Assembly (NCBI RefSeq): GCF_022836475.1
Contig: NZ_BQXH01000001.1
Coordinates: forward strand, 1-64,000
DNA: 64,000 bases
Direction of reading: 5' to 3'
Origin: Ligilactobacillus pabuli
GTDB taxonomy: Bacteria > Bacillota > Bacilli > Lactobacillales > Lactobacillaceae
Below, piece by piece: positions 37,027 through 44,931 of the stretch. Position 1 is the first letter of the stretch; each line of letters opens with the position of its first letter. Both the position numbers and the translations under genes were made by a program. The notes beneath the pieces were generated by a model. That model had not been told where the DNA came from, did no database searches, and saw only the letters and a program-made list of their open reading frames with translations.

Positions 37027-38014
37027 TACAACAGAAAATCCAACAGTTATTTTCCAACCCGATGGAACAGTTGAAACGGTTGTAGTCGATCAAGCTATTA
37101 GTACAACCACACGGTTACAAAATTTTAATGGTGAACTTAAGTCAAGTTTGCAAAATGGATTAGAATTTACTGCTCTTTTGGACCAGTTAATTCAAACCAA
37201 TGATCCGCATGAACTATTAGATGCCGTGACACAGCTAATTGATTACCGTTTAAATTCCGATTTTTTAATTTTCCCGCAACAATATAGTGAAGCTGATTTT
37301 TATTTGATTTTCCTGAGTAGATTATTGCAACAGCATCAGAATAATCAGCTAATTTTACAATCTAGTGATCGTCATCATGAACTATATCATGAATTTCCAG
37401 GGATCAATGCTGCTGGATATTTTACTTTCCAAATTGATGCACAAAATGCTGGTGGGGCATATTATGTTGAACGGCAGTCACAAGCACGGTTATTTTATGT
37501 GAACTTTTCGAAACATATTTTAAAATTTAATGCTACGGCAGTTACTTCTTTATTGGTAGTCGATTACCAGAAAAAATTTGTTTATCCAACAGTTAAGAAG
37601 TTTGTCTTATTGTTAATTAAAATTGGCCACCTATTTAAAGAAGATTTTGGTTTCGATGTTGATTTTAATATTTTGGATCAATCAAATTCAGCAATGTATC
37701 CAGTCATTAAGGCCGATTTACCAGCCGAATCACTAGATAAGCTGTTCGTCGTTGCATCTAAGGCAGGACACATGTTAAAGGCTGGCGTTAATGGCGAAGC
37801 TATCTTAGAGCTAAAGCCAGGCTTGATAGTTACTTTTGGTGATGAGGCTCAGTTAGGAATGACTGAACAAGAACAATGGGTCATCAATGTTAATGATTCT
37901 GATGAAGAGCTATCCTGGTTTGATTTACTATTTAACTATGACTTTATTCGTGATTGGTATTTAGATAATTTGAATTTACTTGAAATTAAAGTTGATCCCA
38001 GGTATTTTGATTAG
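37019..38014 (+). CDS. Hypothetical protein, second of the three-gene unit
   Basis: 331 aa, soluble, not recognised. The N-terminal 60 residues (VETVVVDQAISTTTRLQNF then LLDQLIQT) are similar in pattern to those of the preceding protein; the remainder alternates aromatic beta-type segments (AAGYFTFQIDAQNAGGAYYVERQ) with an acidic C terminus (DSDEELSWFDLLF). The open frame begins at ATG 37013, but AGGTG lies 1 nt from it; ATG 37019 has a spacing of 7. It overlaps the preceding gene by 8 nt and is 11 nt from the next, so the three are one operon. Confidence 0.6.
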   Translation: MNNTTENPTVIFQPDGTVETVVVDQAISTTTRLQNFNGELKSSLQNGLEFTALLDQLIQTNDPHELLDAVTQLIDYRLNSDFLIFPQQYSEADFYLIFLSRLLQQHQNNQLILQSSDRHHELYHEFPGINAAGYFTFQIDAQNAGGAYYVERQSQARLFYVNFSKHILKFNATAVTSLLVVDYQKKFVYPTVKKFVLLLIKIGHLFKEDFGFDVDFNILDQSNSAMYPVIKADLPAESLDKLFVVASKAGHMLKAGVNGEAILELKPGLIVTFGDEAQLGMTEQEQWVINVNDSDEELSWFDLLFNYDFIRDWYLDNLNLLEIKVDPRYFD

Positions 38015-38025
38015 AGGACAAAGTA

Positions 38026-38499
38026 GTGAAAGTTAATGAAATGAGTATTGCGGCTCGTAATTCTCGAGCCAAATCATATTTAAAACTGACTAATTTTTCA
38101 GAAAAAGAGCGACAAGCTGCCTTATTTGCTGATTTAACAATTTCGTTAAGCGAGGTTTTGGTCGCTAGTCAAGGTGAAAACCAAGATATTCTCTTAGATA
38201 AATATTGTCAGACAGCCGGGCGCTTTTTATTAGTTGCTAGCAGCCAGAATGTGATGGATCGTTTTTTGATTTCTGATGAACAAATTGCGCAGATTCAAAA
38301 TAAATGGCAAACTAAGTCTTATAATGTCATGTACTTAATTTTGGAACAACAAGTGCAGAATGCTTATTTTAAACATCAGGTCGATGACCTGGTCCACGCA
38401 TGGCATATGTTTTTAAAGCTTGGCTTGGTGGATCTGAATTTATCAGAATCAACAATTGAAAAACACTTTTTTAAGGCTTATGAGATAGAACCACTGTAA
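38026..38499 (+). CDS. Hypothetical all-alpha protein, possibly a degenerate dUTPase/MazG relative
   Basis: 157 aa, predicted all-helical. ALFADLTISLSE (32-43) and LDKYCQTAGRFLL (57-69) resemble the ALxxElgELaNE and EEyxDgiHFlL motifs of dimeric dUTPases, and the C-terminal half (VDDLVHAWHMFLKLGLVDLNLS) resembles their last helices. The metal-binding acidic residues are mostly changed (E to D, E to I, D to Q), so activity is doubtful. Assignment by eye only. GTG start with GAGGA 7 nt upstream. Last gene of the unit, followed by a terminator. Confidence 0.5.
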   Translation: MKVNEMSIAARNSRAKSYLKLTNFSEKERQAALFADLTISLSEVLVASQGENQDILLDKYCQTAGRFLLVASSQNVMDRFLISDEQIAQIQNKWQTKSYNVMYLILEQQVQNAYFKHQVDDLVHAWHMFLKLGLVDLNLSESTIEKHFFKAYEIEPL

Positions 38500-38514
38500 T
38501 GATAGTTTTAATTA

Positions 38515-38541
38515 AACTCATCCTAGTTGGGGTGAGTTTTT
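38515..38541 (+). terminator. Terminator of the three-gene unit
   Basis: AACTCATCC (38515-38523) pairs with GGGTGAGTT (38530-38538), one G-U pair, ending in T5. Confidence 0.85.
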
Positions 38542-38583
38542 GTTTTCATTACAATTTAGTTGATAAAAATTATTGAATTTTGT

Positions 38584-38613
38584 TTGACATAATATTAGAA
38601 CTTAGCTTATAAT
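38584..38613 (+). promoter_or_regulatory. Promoter of tRNA-Arg
   Basis: Consensus TTGACA (38584-38589), 18 bp, consensus TATAAT (38608-38613), 12 nt before the tRNA. Confidence 0.9.
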
Positions 38614-38625
38614 AATACTTGTATT

Positions 38626-38699
38626 GGTTCGGTAGCTCAGCTGGATAGAGCATCCGCCTTCTAAGCGGATTGTCGAGAGTTCGAATCTCTCCCGAATCA
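38626..38699 (+). tRNA. tRNA-Arg (anticodon TCT)
   Basis: 74-nt cloverleaf: acceptor GGTTCGG/CCGAATC, D arm GCTC..GAGC, anticodon stem TCCGC/GCGGA with loop CTTCTAA (anticodon TCT at 38660-38662), T arm GAGAG/CTCTC with TTCGAAT. Discriminator A at 38699; CCA is not encoded. It reads AGA (and AGG by wobble). Single tRNA with its own promoter and terminator. Confidence 0.97.
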
Positions 38700-38731
38700 T
38701 AATAAACAACTTTAAATATAGCTCAACCACG

Positions 38732-38766
38732 TAGAAACACTGTTAAATCGGTGTTTCTATTTTTTT
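38732..38766 (+). terminator. Terminator of tRNA-Arg
   Basis: TAGAAACACTG (38732-38742) with CGGTGTTTCTA (38749-38759), 11 bp with one G-U pair, then T7. Confidence 0.9.
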
Positions 38767-38790
38767 ATTAAAGGCAAATAAAGGTAATTA

Positions 38791-38904
38791 ATGGGGGATT
38801 TAAATTCGTTGCACTTTTTTATCAACAAAATTCGACCTGGATCAATTGTTAAACTGGCTATTTTTCGTGCAGAAATTATGGATTGTTCCCCAGTAAATAA
38901 GTAG
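38791..38904 (+). CDS. Possible small ORF in a gene-poor gap
   Basis: ATG preceded by AAAGG at 6-nt spacing opens a 37-codon frame whose product ends GSIVKLAIFRAEIMDCSPVNK. No promoter is seen after the tRNA terminator and no family is recognised. It may be real, a remnant, or chance. The rest of the gap 38905-39062 shows nothing else I can support. Confidence 0.2.
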   Translation: MGDLNSLHFFINKIRPGSIVKLAIFRAEIMDCSPVNK

Positions 38905-39062
38905 ATGAAGTTTTTACGGTGGATGAAGAGTGTTTAACATGGTACAAGTAATTATAGAGAGTTTTTTATATAGTAATAGGATATTGGCCGATGCTTAAGT
39001 TGATATTGGATGGGGATAATGTCTAGAAAAAACAGAAAAATTAACAAATTCGAATAAAGTTG

Positions 39063-39091
39063 TTGACTCAGACCGTTAATTTTGCTAACAT
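39063..39091 (+). promoter_or_regulatory. Promoter of rplU-prp-rpmA
   Basis: TTGACT (39063-39068), 17 bp, TAACAT (39086-39091). Confidence 0.75.
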
Positions 39092-39097
39092 ATGTAC

Positions 39098-39208
39098 GTT
39101 GTATTTGTGCATGTCACAACTACAACCGCACGTTTTAAGTTTAAGCATCCAGTTTTTGGATCACTACATTACGGCGAGTCTAAGTCAAATACAAGGAGGT
39201 GCACATAG
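39098..39208 (+). other. rplU leader (L21 leader position)
   Basis: About 110-nt untranslated leader in the place where Firmicutes have the L21 leader, a regulatory RNA preceding rplU. Small stems are visible: TTGTG/CACAA near 39103-39120 and ATCCA/TGGAT in the middle. I infer the L21-leader identity from position; the consensus was not checked. Confidence 0.4.
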
Positions 39209-39517
39209 ATGTACGCAATTATTAAAACAGGCGGTAAGCAATATAAAGTTGAAGCTGGTGACGCAATTTACGTTGAAAAGTTGGCTGCTAACGCAGGTGA
39301 CAAGGTTACATTTGACGAAGTTGTTTTAGTTGGCGGTGAAAAGACTGTCATTGGAACACCAGTTGTTGATGGTGCTAGTGTTACTGGTACTGTTGAAAAA
39401 CAAGGTCGAGAAAAAAAGGTTGTTACTTTCAAGTACAAGCCTAAGAAGCATTCTCATACAAAACAAGGCCATCGTCAACCATATACAAAGGTTGTTATCG
39501 ATGCTATCAACGCCTAA
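39209..39517 (+). CDS. rplU: 50S ribosomal protein L21
   Basis: Large-subunit protein, 102 aa. Typical [18 protein letters not shown] start, [20 protein letters not shown] centre and the [21 protein letters not shown] end. A perfect AAGGAGGTG site. First gene of rplU-prp-rpmA. Confidence 0.98.
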   Translation: MYAIIKTGGKQYKVEAGDAIYVEKLAANAGDKVTFDEVVLVGGEKTVIGTPVVDGASVTGTVEKQGREKKVVTFKYKPKKHSHTKQGHRQPYTKVVIDAINA

Positions 39518-39541
39518 CAAGTTGAAGGAGTTGCATGTTAA

Positions 39542-39865
39542 ATGATCAAAACCCATTTTTTATCAGAGAATGATATTGTTTGCGGTTATTTGCTTCAGGG
39601 ACATGCTGATTCTGGAGAGTATGGCTATGATATTGTCTGTGCTGCAGTTTCTGTTTTAGCAATCAATACCGTGAATAGTTTGGAGCAATTAGCGCTTGTG
39701 CAACCACAAGTCGTTTCAGACGATGAAAATGGCGGTTATCTTAAGGTAACTTTAAGCCAGGCTGATGCTAAAAAACCGGCTGCTCAATTATTATTAAATA
39801 GTTTTGAGCTGGGGATTCGTAGTATTATTGATAATTATCAAGAATATATAACTATAGAAGATTAA
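39542..39865 (+). CDS. prp: Ribosomal-processing cysteine protease Prp
   Basis: A cysteine protease (formerly YsxB/DUF464) that cuts the N-terminal extension of L27. The 107 aa have catalytic His21 in [11 protein letters not shown] and Cys33 in IVCAAVS, with the family spacing. It lies between rplU and rpmA as in other Firmicutes. The site AAGGAG is 11 nt from the ATG; a nearer ATG belongs to a short other frame. Confidence 0.95.
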   Translation: MIKTHFLSENDIVCGYLLQGHADSGEYGYDIVCAAVSVLAINTVNSLEQLALVQPQVVSDDENGGYLKVTLSQADAKKPAAQLLLNSFELGIRSIIDNYQEYITIED

Positions 39866-39890
39866 TAAACAACTAGGAGGTGCTCGTGTT

Positions 39891-40172
39891 ATGTTAATGA
39901 ATTTACAGTTCTTCTCCCATCATAAAGGGGGCGGTTCGACTTCTAACGGTCGTGACTCAAAAGCTAAGCGTTTGGGTGCAAAACGTGCCGATGGTCAAAC
40001 TGTCACAAGTGGTTCAATTTTGTACCGTCAACGTGGTACACATATCTACCCAGGTATGAACGTTAAGATCGGTGGCGACGACACATTGTTTGCTACTTCA
40101 GCCGGTGTTGTTAAATTTGAACGTAAGGGCCGTAACAAGAGACAAGTTTCGGTTTATCCTACAGCAGAATAA
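39891..40172 (+). CDS. rpmA: 50S ribosomal protein L27 with Prp-cleaved leader
   Basis: Large-subunit protein reaching the peptidyl-transferase centre, 93 aa as translated. It begins [21 protein letters not shown] is the Prp recognition motif, and cutting after Phe8 exposes the functional N terminus. P1' is Ser rather than the usual Ala. The body ([20 protein letters not shown]) is canonical. ATG 39891 keeps this leader; AGGAGG is 10 nt upstream. Confidence 0.97.
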   Translation: MLMNLQFFSHHKGGGSTSNGRDSKAKRLGAKRADGQTVTSGSILYRQRGTHIYPGMNVKIGGDDTLFATSAGVVKFERKGRNKRQVSVYPTAE

Positions 40173-40190
40173 TTAACCAAGCTGTTAATA

Positions 40191-40223
40191 CCGGGATTCC
40201 ATTTTGGGGTCCTGGTTTTTTTA
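40191..40223 (+). terminator. Terminator of rplU-prp-rpmA
   Basis: ACCGGGATTCC (40191-40201) with GGGGTCCTGGT (40207-40217), 11 bp including G-U pairs, then a T run. Confidence 0.88.
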
Positions 40224-40289
40224 TTTTTTCAATAAAAAATATAATAGTGATATTTTCGTTACTGATATTATGTGTTGAGTTAAGCTTTC

Positions 40290-40298
40290 TGTTATACT
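40290..40298 (+). promoter_or_regulatory. Promoter of the M24B peptidase gene
   Basis: Extended -10 TGTTATACT (TATACT 40293-40298), no good -35. The open frame starts at 40302, inside or at the transcription start, so the real start is further downstream. Confidence 0.55.
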
Positions 40299-40331
40299 TA
40301 AATGGTAACAAAAAATGAAAGGCCTGATATA

Positions 40332-41393
40332 ATGTCCGATGTTAGATTAGAAAAATTACGCACAAAATTTCTTGAAAGCAAAATCGATGGTTTCTTAGTC
40401 ACTGATCCGTTAAATATCTATTACTTGAGCGGTTTTACTGGTGATGAAGGCTTGCTGTTAATTACTTCCACAGACAAGTATTTAATTACAGATTCTCGGT
40501 TTGAAGAACAGATTAAAGTTGAGAATCCTGATTGGAATGCTGTAATCACGAGAGAATATTTAAAAGCTGCTTGTGATATCGCAGCTAAACAGCATCTTGA
40601 CGCAATCGGTTTTGAAGATAATTTGGATTATGCGTCTTATGATCTGTTAGATGAGACATCAGTTGCTGATATCGTTCCTTTTAGCGGCTTTGTTGAAGAA
40701 TTACGTGCAATTAAAGACGATGAAGAAATTGCACTGATCAAAAAGAGCTGTGCGTTAGCTGATGATGGTTTTAAATTTGTAATTGATAATTTAAAAGAAG
40801 GACAATCAGAGCTTGATCTTGCTAATGATCTAGATTATTTCATGAAAAAGCATGGCGCTTCAGCCCAATCATTTGAAACGATTGCTGCCAGTGGTGAGCA
40901 TACAACTTGGCCACATGGGACAGCAACTTCGCGTAAAATAGTTCAGGGCGACCTAATTGCATTAGACTATGGTTACTTTGTGGATGGCTATACTTCAGAT
41001 GTTACCCGGACGTTTAGCCTAGGGCAGCAAAGCCAAGAGGTTAAAGATATTTATCAATTAGTGCTTGAAGCACAACAGGCTACGATCGAAGCTGTTAAAG
41101 CTGGTGTGACTGGTGCTCAGTTAGACCATACCGGTCGTTCGATCATTGAAAAAGCTGGTTATGGTAAATACTTTAATCATGGTATGGGACATGGTATCGG
41201 TTTAGATATTCATGAACTGCCCAATGTCGGTCAACGCTTTAATGATGTGATGCAAGCTGGTGAAATTATTACCATCGAACCAGGAATTTATGTTCCGGGT
41301 GTTGGTGGAATTAGAATCGAAGATGATTTGTTAGTGACTCCAACCGGTTCCGAAGTTTTGACCAAGTGTAACAAGAATTATCTCGAACTTTAG
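40332..41393 (+). CDS. M24B family Xaa-Pro aminopeptidase/dipeptidase
   Basis: A dinuclear metallopeptidase that releases residues before proline, 353 aa. N-terminal creatinase-like domain (1 to about 125), then the pita-bread domain with the five metal ligands: two Asp in DYGYFVDGYTSDVTRTF, His in GMGHGIGLDIHE, Glu in TIEPGIYVPG and Glu in GIRIEDD. Either Xaa-Pro aminopeptidase (YqhT-like) or prolidase; the place just before efp, as with Bacillus yqhT, favours the first. The start ATG 40332 follows AAAGG; the longer frame begins next to the -10 box. Confidence 0.88.
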   Translation: MSDVRLEKLRTKFLESKIDGFLVTDPLNIYYLSGFTGDEGLLLITSTDKYLITDSRFEEQIKVENPDWNAVITREYLKAACDIAAKQHLDAIGFEDNLDYASYDLLDETSVADIVPFSGFVEELRAIKDDEEIALIKKSCALADDGFKFVIDNLKEGQSELDLANDLDYFMKKHGASAQSFETIAASGEHTTWPHGTATSRKIVQGDLIALDYGYFVDGYTSDVTRTFSLGQQSQEVKDIYQLVLEAQQATIEAVKAGVTGAQLDHTGRSIIEKAGYGKYFNHGMGHGIGLDIHELPNVGQRFNDVMQAGEIITIEPGIYVPGVGGIRIEDDLLVTPTGSEVLTKCNKNYLEL

Positions 41394-41471
41394 TTTCTCA
41401 GGCTAAGTTACTAAAAGTATCAGTGGTCAGTAAAGAATATGTAACTATCGTTATTTTTAGTAAGGCCTTGC

Positions 41472-41499
41472 TTGACAAAGGGCGAATTTCACGTAAAAA
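41472..41499 (+). promoter_or_regulatory. Promoter of efp-yqhY-nusB
   Basis: Consensus TTGACA (41472-41477), 16 bp, TAAAAA (41494-41499); about 70-nt leader. Confidence 0.65.
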
Positions 41500-41568
41500 T
41501 AAGAAGATAAGACTTTTAAAAATTAGCTTCGGAAGATAAGGGCACAAAGCCAAGGAGGATTTTATAAA

Positions 41569-42126
41569 ATGATTTCAGTAAATAACTTTAAGACTGGTTT
41601 AACAGTCGAAATTGATGGTGGATTATGGCGTGTGATTGAATTTCAGCATGTTAAGCCAGGTAAGGGTTCTGCTTTTGTTCGTTCTAAGCTAAAGAACTTA
41701 CGGACAGGTGCGATCCAAGAAAAAACTTTCCGTGGCGGTGAAAAAATTAACCAGGCACAGATCGACCGCAAGAAAATGCAATACTTGTATGCTGATGGCA
41801 CCAACCATGTTTTCATGGATACAACAACATACGAACAATTAGAATTACCTGCAGAACGAATTGAAGATGAATTGAAGTTCTTGAAGGAAAACACAATTGT
41901 TAGTGTGATCATGTATGGTACAGAAACACTCGGAGTTGAATTACCAAATACTGTAGATTTGGTTGTTTCTGCAACTGAACCTGGTATTAAAGGTGACACA
42001 GCTTCAGGTGGTTCTAAACCAGCTACAATGGAAACTGGTTTAGTTGTGCAAGTTCCATTCTTCGTTAACGAAGGTGACACCTTGACAATTAATACAGTTG
42101 ATGGCACATACATTTCCCGTGCCTAA
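41569..42126 (+). CDS. efp: Elongation factor P
   Basis: Relieves ribosome stalling at polyproline. The 185 aa have the three beta-barrel domains; the tip loop reads [11 protein letters not shown] with Lys32 at the position that is modified in many species (the modification type in this lineage is not visible here). C terminus [18 protein letters not shown] upstream. Followed by yqhY and nusB with short gaps. Confidence 0.97.
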   Translation: MISVNNFKTGLTVEIDGGLWRVIEFQHVKPGKGSAFVRSKLKNLRTGAIQEKTFRGGEKINQAQIDRKKMQYLYADGTNHVFMDTTTYEQLELPAERIEDELKFLKENTIVSVIMYGTETLGVELPNTVDLVVSATEPGIKGDTASGGSKPATMETGLVVQVPFFVNEGDTLTINTVDGTYISRA

Positions 42127-42147
42127 TTTGACTAAGGAGGTTTAGTC

Positions 42148-42579
42148 GTGTCTGAAGAAAACAATCTTGTTTTAAATAGCAGTCAACCGAGCCTTGGGGA
42201 AATTAAAATCGCACCTGAAGTTGTGGAAGTGATCATTGGGATCGCTGCAAGCCAGGTTGAAGGTGTCTACTCAATGCATGGTTCGATCGCAAATAGTTTT
42301 TCTAAGTTATTTGGTCGGCAAGACCGCAAACAGGGAGTTAAGTTAGCCGCTGCACAAAACGAATTAAAAGTTGATATCAATGTCTTCTTAAATTACGGTG
42401 TTTCTGTGCCTAAAGTTGCTGCCGCAATTCAAGATAAGGTTGCCCAACAGGTCTTGTTTATGACTGGTTTAAATTTAGCCTCAGTCGATGTGCACGTTCA
42501 AGGCGTTGTCCCTGAAAAGATTGAAGCAACAGTAGACCCAAATAACATTTTTGGAGAAGAAAAAGAGGACAAAAAGTAA
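42148..42579 (+). CDS. yqhY: Asp23/Gls24 family protein YqhY
   Basis: A 143-aa envelope-stress-type protein of the Asp23/Gls24 family. Recognised by GEIKIAPEVVEVIIGIAASQVEGVY, the glycine-rich loop and VSVPKVAAAIQDKVAQQV; a charged tail ends the protein. YqhY has been linked to control of acetyl-CoA carboxylase activity in Bacillus. GTG start behind AAGGAGG. It sits between efp and nusB, the usual lactobacillus order. Confidence 0.9.
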   Translation: MSEENNLVLNSSQPSLGEIKIAPEVVEVIIGIAASQVEGVYSMHGSIANSFSKLFGRQDRKQGVKLAAAQNELKVDINVFLNYGVSVPKVAAAIQDKVAQQVLFMTGLNLASVDVHVQGVVPEKIEATVDPNNIFGEEKEDKK

Positions 42580-42580
42580 T

Positions 42581-42982
42581 ATGGCAATAAAAAGGCAAAA
42601 AATACGTCAGGCTGCTTTTCAAGCTTTATTTGCATTACAAAGCAATTTAGATGCGAATCCAGTCGACGTTTGTCAACAAATTGCACAAGAGGAACTTGAA
42701 TTAGAAGAAGCTCCTGAGTACATGCGAGTTTTGGTTAATGGTGTGACTGAACACCAAAAGGAACTTGACACTTTGTTGGCAGCTCATCTGAGTTCAAAAT
42801 GGTCCTTGGATCGATTGAATAAGACTGATTTGTTAATTTTAAGATTAGCCGCATTTGAAATTAAGTATGAAGATGAGGTTCCAAATCGAGTTGCGCTCAA
42901 CGAAGCTTTGGAACTTGCTAAGGTATTTAGCGATGATCAATCACGTCGTTTTATTAACGGTGTGTTGTCCAACCTAATTTAG
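42581..42982 (+). CDS. nusB: Transcription antitermination factor NusB
   Basis: Binds boxA with S10 (NusE) in rRNA antitermination. 133 aa, all-helical: RQKIRQAAFQALFALQ at the N terminus, the central WSLDRLNKTDLLILRLAAFE and the C-terminal NEALELAKVFSDDQSRRFINGVL are typical. The start is ATG 42581, one nt after the yqhY stop, with GAGGA 11 nt upstream; the upstream extension of the frame lies in yqhY. Confidence 0.95.
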   Translation: MAIKRQKIRQAAFQALFALQSNLDANPVDVCQQIAQEELELEEAPEYMRVLVNGVTEHQKELDTLLAAHLSSKWSLDRLNKTDLLILRLAAFEIKYEDEVPNRVALNEALELAKVFSDDQSRRFINGVLSNLI

Positions 42983-42989
42983 GTTGATC

Positions 42990-43030
42990 AAAAAGTCTGA
43001 GTGGTAATGATAACCGCTGCAGGCTTTTTT
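42990..43030 (+). terminator. Terminator of efp-yqhY-nusB
   Basis: AAAAAGTCTGAGTGGT (42990-43005) pairs with the stretch 43012-43029 (ACCGCT, CAGGCTTTTT) with a small bulge, ending in T7. Confidence 0.85.
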
Positions 43031-43213
43031 TGATGAAATAAGTTTGGTGTCTGCAAAACAATTAACGCTAGAATTTTAAAATGCTGAGAGTTGCATTAGT
43101 TTTGTGCAAGTCAATGTGATAAAATTAAACTAATATTATCAACGGACGATCCAAACAGTGATTTTACATAGAGACAAGAATTGAGTCAAATTAGTAGTGA
43201 AAAAAGAACGTTC

Positions 43214-43238
43214 AGTGATAACTAGTCATTACTTTTTT
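43214..43238 (+). terminator. Possible weak terminator/attenuator upstream of xseA
   Basis: AGTGAT (43214-43219) pairs with ATTACT (43228-43233), one G-U pair, followed by T6. It lies within the 367-bp gap 42983-43349, which otherwise holds the nusB terminator, an extended -10 (TGATAAAAT, 43117-43125) and the xseA promoter. No gene or clear gene remnant is seen in the gap. Confidence 0.35.
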
Positions 43239-43291
43239 GACAGCTGTTGACTAGAATGTGAAGACAGACTTGTTTGCTTGATTGTTTGCGC

Positions 43292-43320
43292 TTGAAGTGG
43301 AATACTGGCCATCATAAAAT
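43292..43320 (+). promoter_or_regulatory. Promoter of xseA-xseB-ispA-tlyA
   Basis: TTGAAG (43292-43297), 17 bp, TAAAAT (43315-43320), about 30 nt before the GTG start. Confidence 0.6.
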
Positions 43321-43349
43321 ATGGAATTTATCAGGAGGAGATTGAAAAC

Positions 43350-44696
43350 GTGACGACAGATAAATACTTAACCGTTACGGCCTTGAGTCGTTATTTACAC
43401 AAAAAGTTTACCGTTGATCCTTATTTACAAAGAGTTTTCTTAACTGGTGAAATTTCAAATTTCCGCTTACGTCCTAGACACCAGTACTTTAGTTTAAAAG
43501 ATGACCACGCTAAAATTAGTGCTGTCATGTTTCAATCCAACTTTAAACGAGTCAAGTTTACTCCGGAAGAAGGAATGAAGGTTTTAGTTGTAGGGAGAAT
43601 TGATTTATATGAGCCAAACGGAACATATCAAATCAATATTGAAAGTATGCAGCCTGACGGGGTTGGTGCTTTATATGAAGCCTATGAACAATTAAAAAAG
43701 AAACTGACAGCAGAAGGCTTATTTTCGGTTGAAAAAAAGTCGTTACCCCGCTTTCCTAAGAAGATTGCAGTAATTACTAGTCCATCGGGTGCAGTCATTC
43801 GTGATATTATTACCACCGTTCGCCGTCGTTATCCAATCGCACAAATCGTTTTATTTCCAGCAGTTGTTCAGGGAGATCAAGCGGCTGATTCGTTAGTAGG
43901 ACGTCTGAAAGAGGTTAGTTTGCATCATGATTTTGATACGTTGATCATCGGACGTGGTGGTGGGTCAATTGAAGACCTATGGCCTTTTAACGAAGAAAAA
44001 GTAGCTCGTGCGATTTTTGCTTTAGATATCCCAGTGATTTCTTCAGTTGGTCATGAAACGGATACAACAATTGCGGATCTAGTAGCCGACTTACGTGCGC
44101 CCACTCCAACGGCAGCGGCTGAACTGGCAACTCCAGTGTTAACCGATGAGATTTTAAAAATTACGCAGCAACGGTTACGATTATTACAAGCAGTCAAAAT
44201 GATTATTCAACGTGATCAGCAATTGGTCCAACGACAAACAGGTTCATATATCTTTAAAACCCCAGCTCGCTTGTATGAAGGCTATTTACAAAAGTTGGAT
44301 TTCTTAAATACAAAATTACTGGCAGAATTTCGCCAGCAATTGTCTGACAAACAGAGAAGATATTTACAGGCCAACGGTCGCTTAAAAACCAGTGACCCAC
44401 GCCCACAAATCAAATATGCCAAAGCAACTGTGCTAAATGAGCATAAGTTATTAGTTAAGAGCATGTCCCAGTATTTGGTTAAGCGCCAGAATCTTTTAGC
44501 GCAAACGACGGCACAGTTAAATGCCTTAAGTCCGTTATCAATTATGGGACGTGGGTATTCATATGTTAGTCAAACTGGCAAGATTATGCGCACTGTACAT
44601 GATCTACACGTCGATGATGAAATTGAGATCCATCTAGCCGATGGTGTGGCAAAAGCTCAAGTAACAGCGTTAAAGGAGGAAAAAACGAATGAATGA
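43350..44696 (+). CDS. xseA: Exodeoxyribonuclease VII large subunit
   Basis: Catalytic subunit of a single-strand-specific exonuclease, 448 aa. N-terminal OB fold ([22 protein letters not shown]), then the XseA core with [30 protein letters not shown] and [20 protein letters not shown], a helical central part, and C-terminal [14 protein letters not shown] start with GGAGGAG. The end overlaps xseB by 8 nt. Confidence 0.97.
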   Translation: MTTDKYLTVTALSRYLHKKFTVDPYLQRVFLTGEISNFRLRPRHQYFSLKDDHAKISAVMFQSNFKRVKFTPEEGMKVLVVGRIDLYEPNGTYQINIESMQPDGVGALYEAYEQLKKKLTAEGLFSVEKKSLPRFPKKIAVITSPSGAVIRDIITTVRRRYPIAQIVLFPAVVQGDQAADSLVGRLKEVSLHHDFDTLIIGRGGGSIEDLWPFNEEKVARAIFALDIPVISSVGHETDTTIADLVADLRAPTPTAAAELATPVLTDEILKITQQRLRLLQAVKMIIQRDQQLVQRQTGSYIFKTPARLYEGYLQKLDFLNTKLLAEFRQQLSDKQRRYLQANGRLKTSDPRPQIKYAKATVLNEHKLLVKSMSQYLVKRQNLLAQTTAQLNALSPLSIMGRGYSYVSQTGKIMRTVHDLHVDDEIEIHLADGVAKAQVTALKEEKTNE

Positions 44697-44931
44697 TGAA
44701 CAAGTTCAGCCAACATTCGAAGAGAATTTAGCTGATTTAGAAAAAATCGTAAATAAATTAGAACAAGGTGAAACTCCACTTGAAGAAGCTCTAGCTTCAT
44801 TTCAAGAGGGAGTTAAGTTAAGTCAAAAATTGCAAACTACTCTGGAAAATGCCGAAAAAACGTTAGCTAAAGTGATTGATGAAAATGGCGACGAACAATT
44901 ATTTGAGCAAGGACAAGATAATCATGAGTAA
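44689..44931 (+). CDS. xseB: Exodeoxyribonuclease VII small subunit
   Basis: Helical hairpin subunit that binds XseA, 80 aa: [36 protein letters not shown] in two stretches, the family pattern. It overlaps xseA and, by 8 nt, ispA, so the three are translationally coupled. Confidence 0.95.
   Translation: MNDEQVQPTFEENLADLEKIVNKLEQGETPLEEALASFQEGVKLSQKLQTTLENAEKTLAKVIDENGDEQLFEQGQDNHE

Noticed and set aside
39060-39329. 89-codon open frame across the rplU leader
   Set aside because: It starts at the rplU -35 region, has no ribosome-binding site and runs into rplU in another frame.
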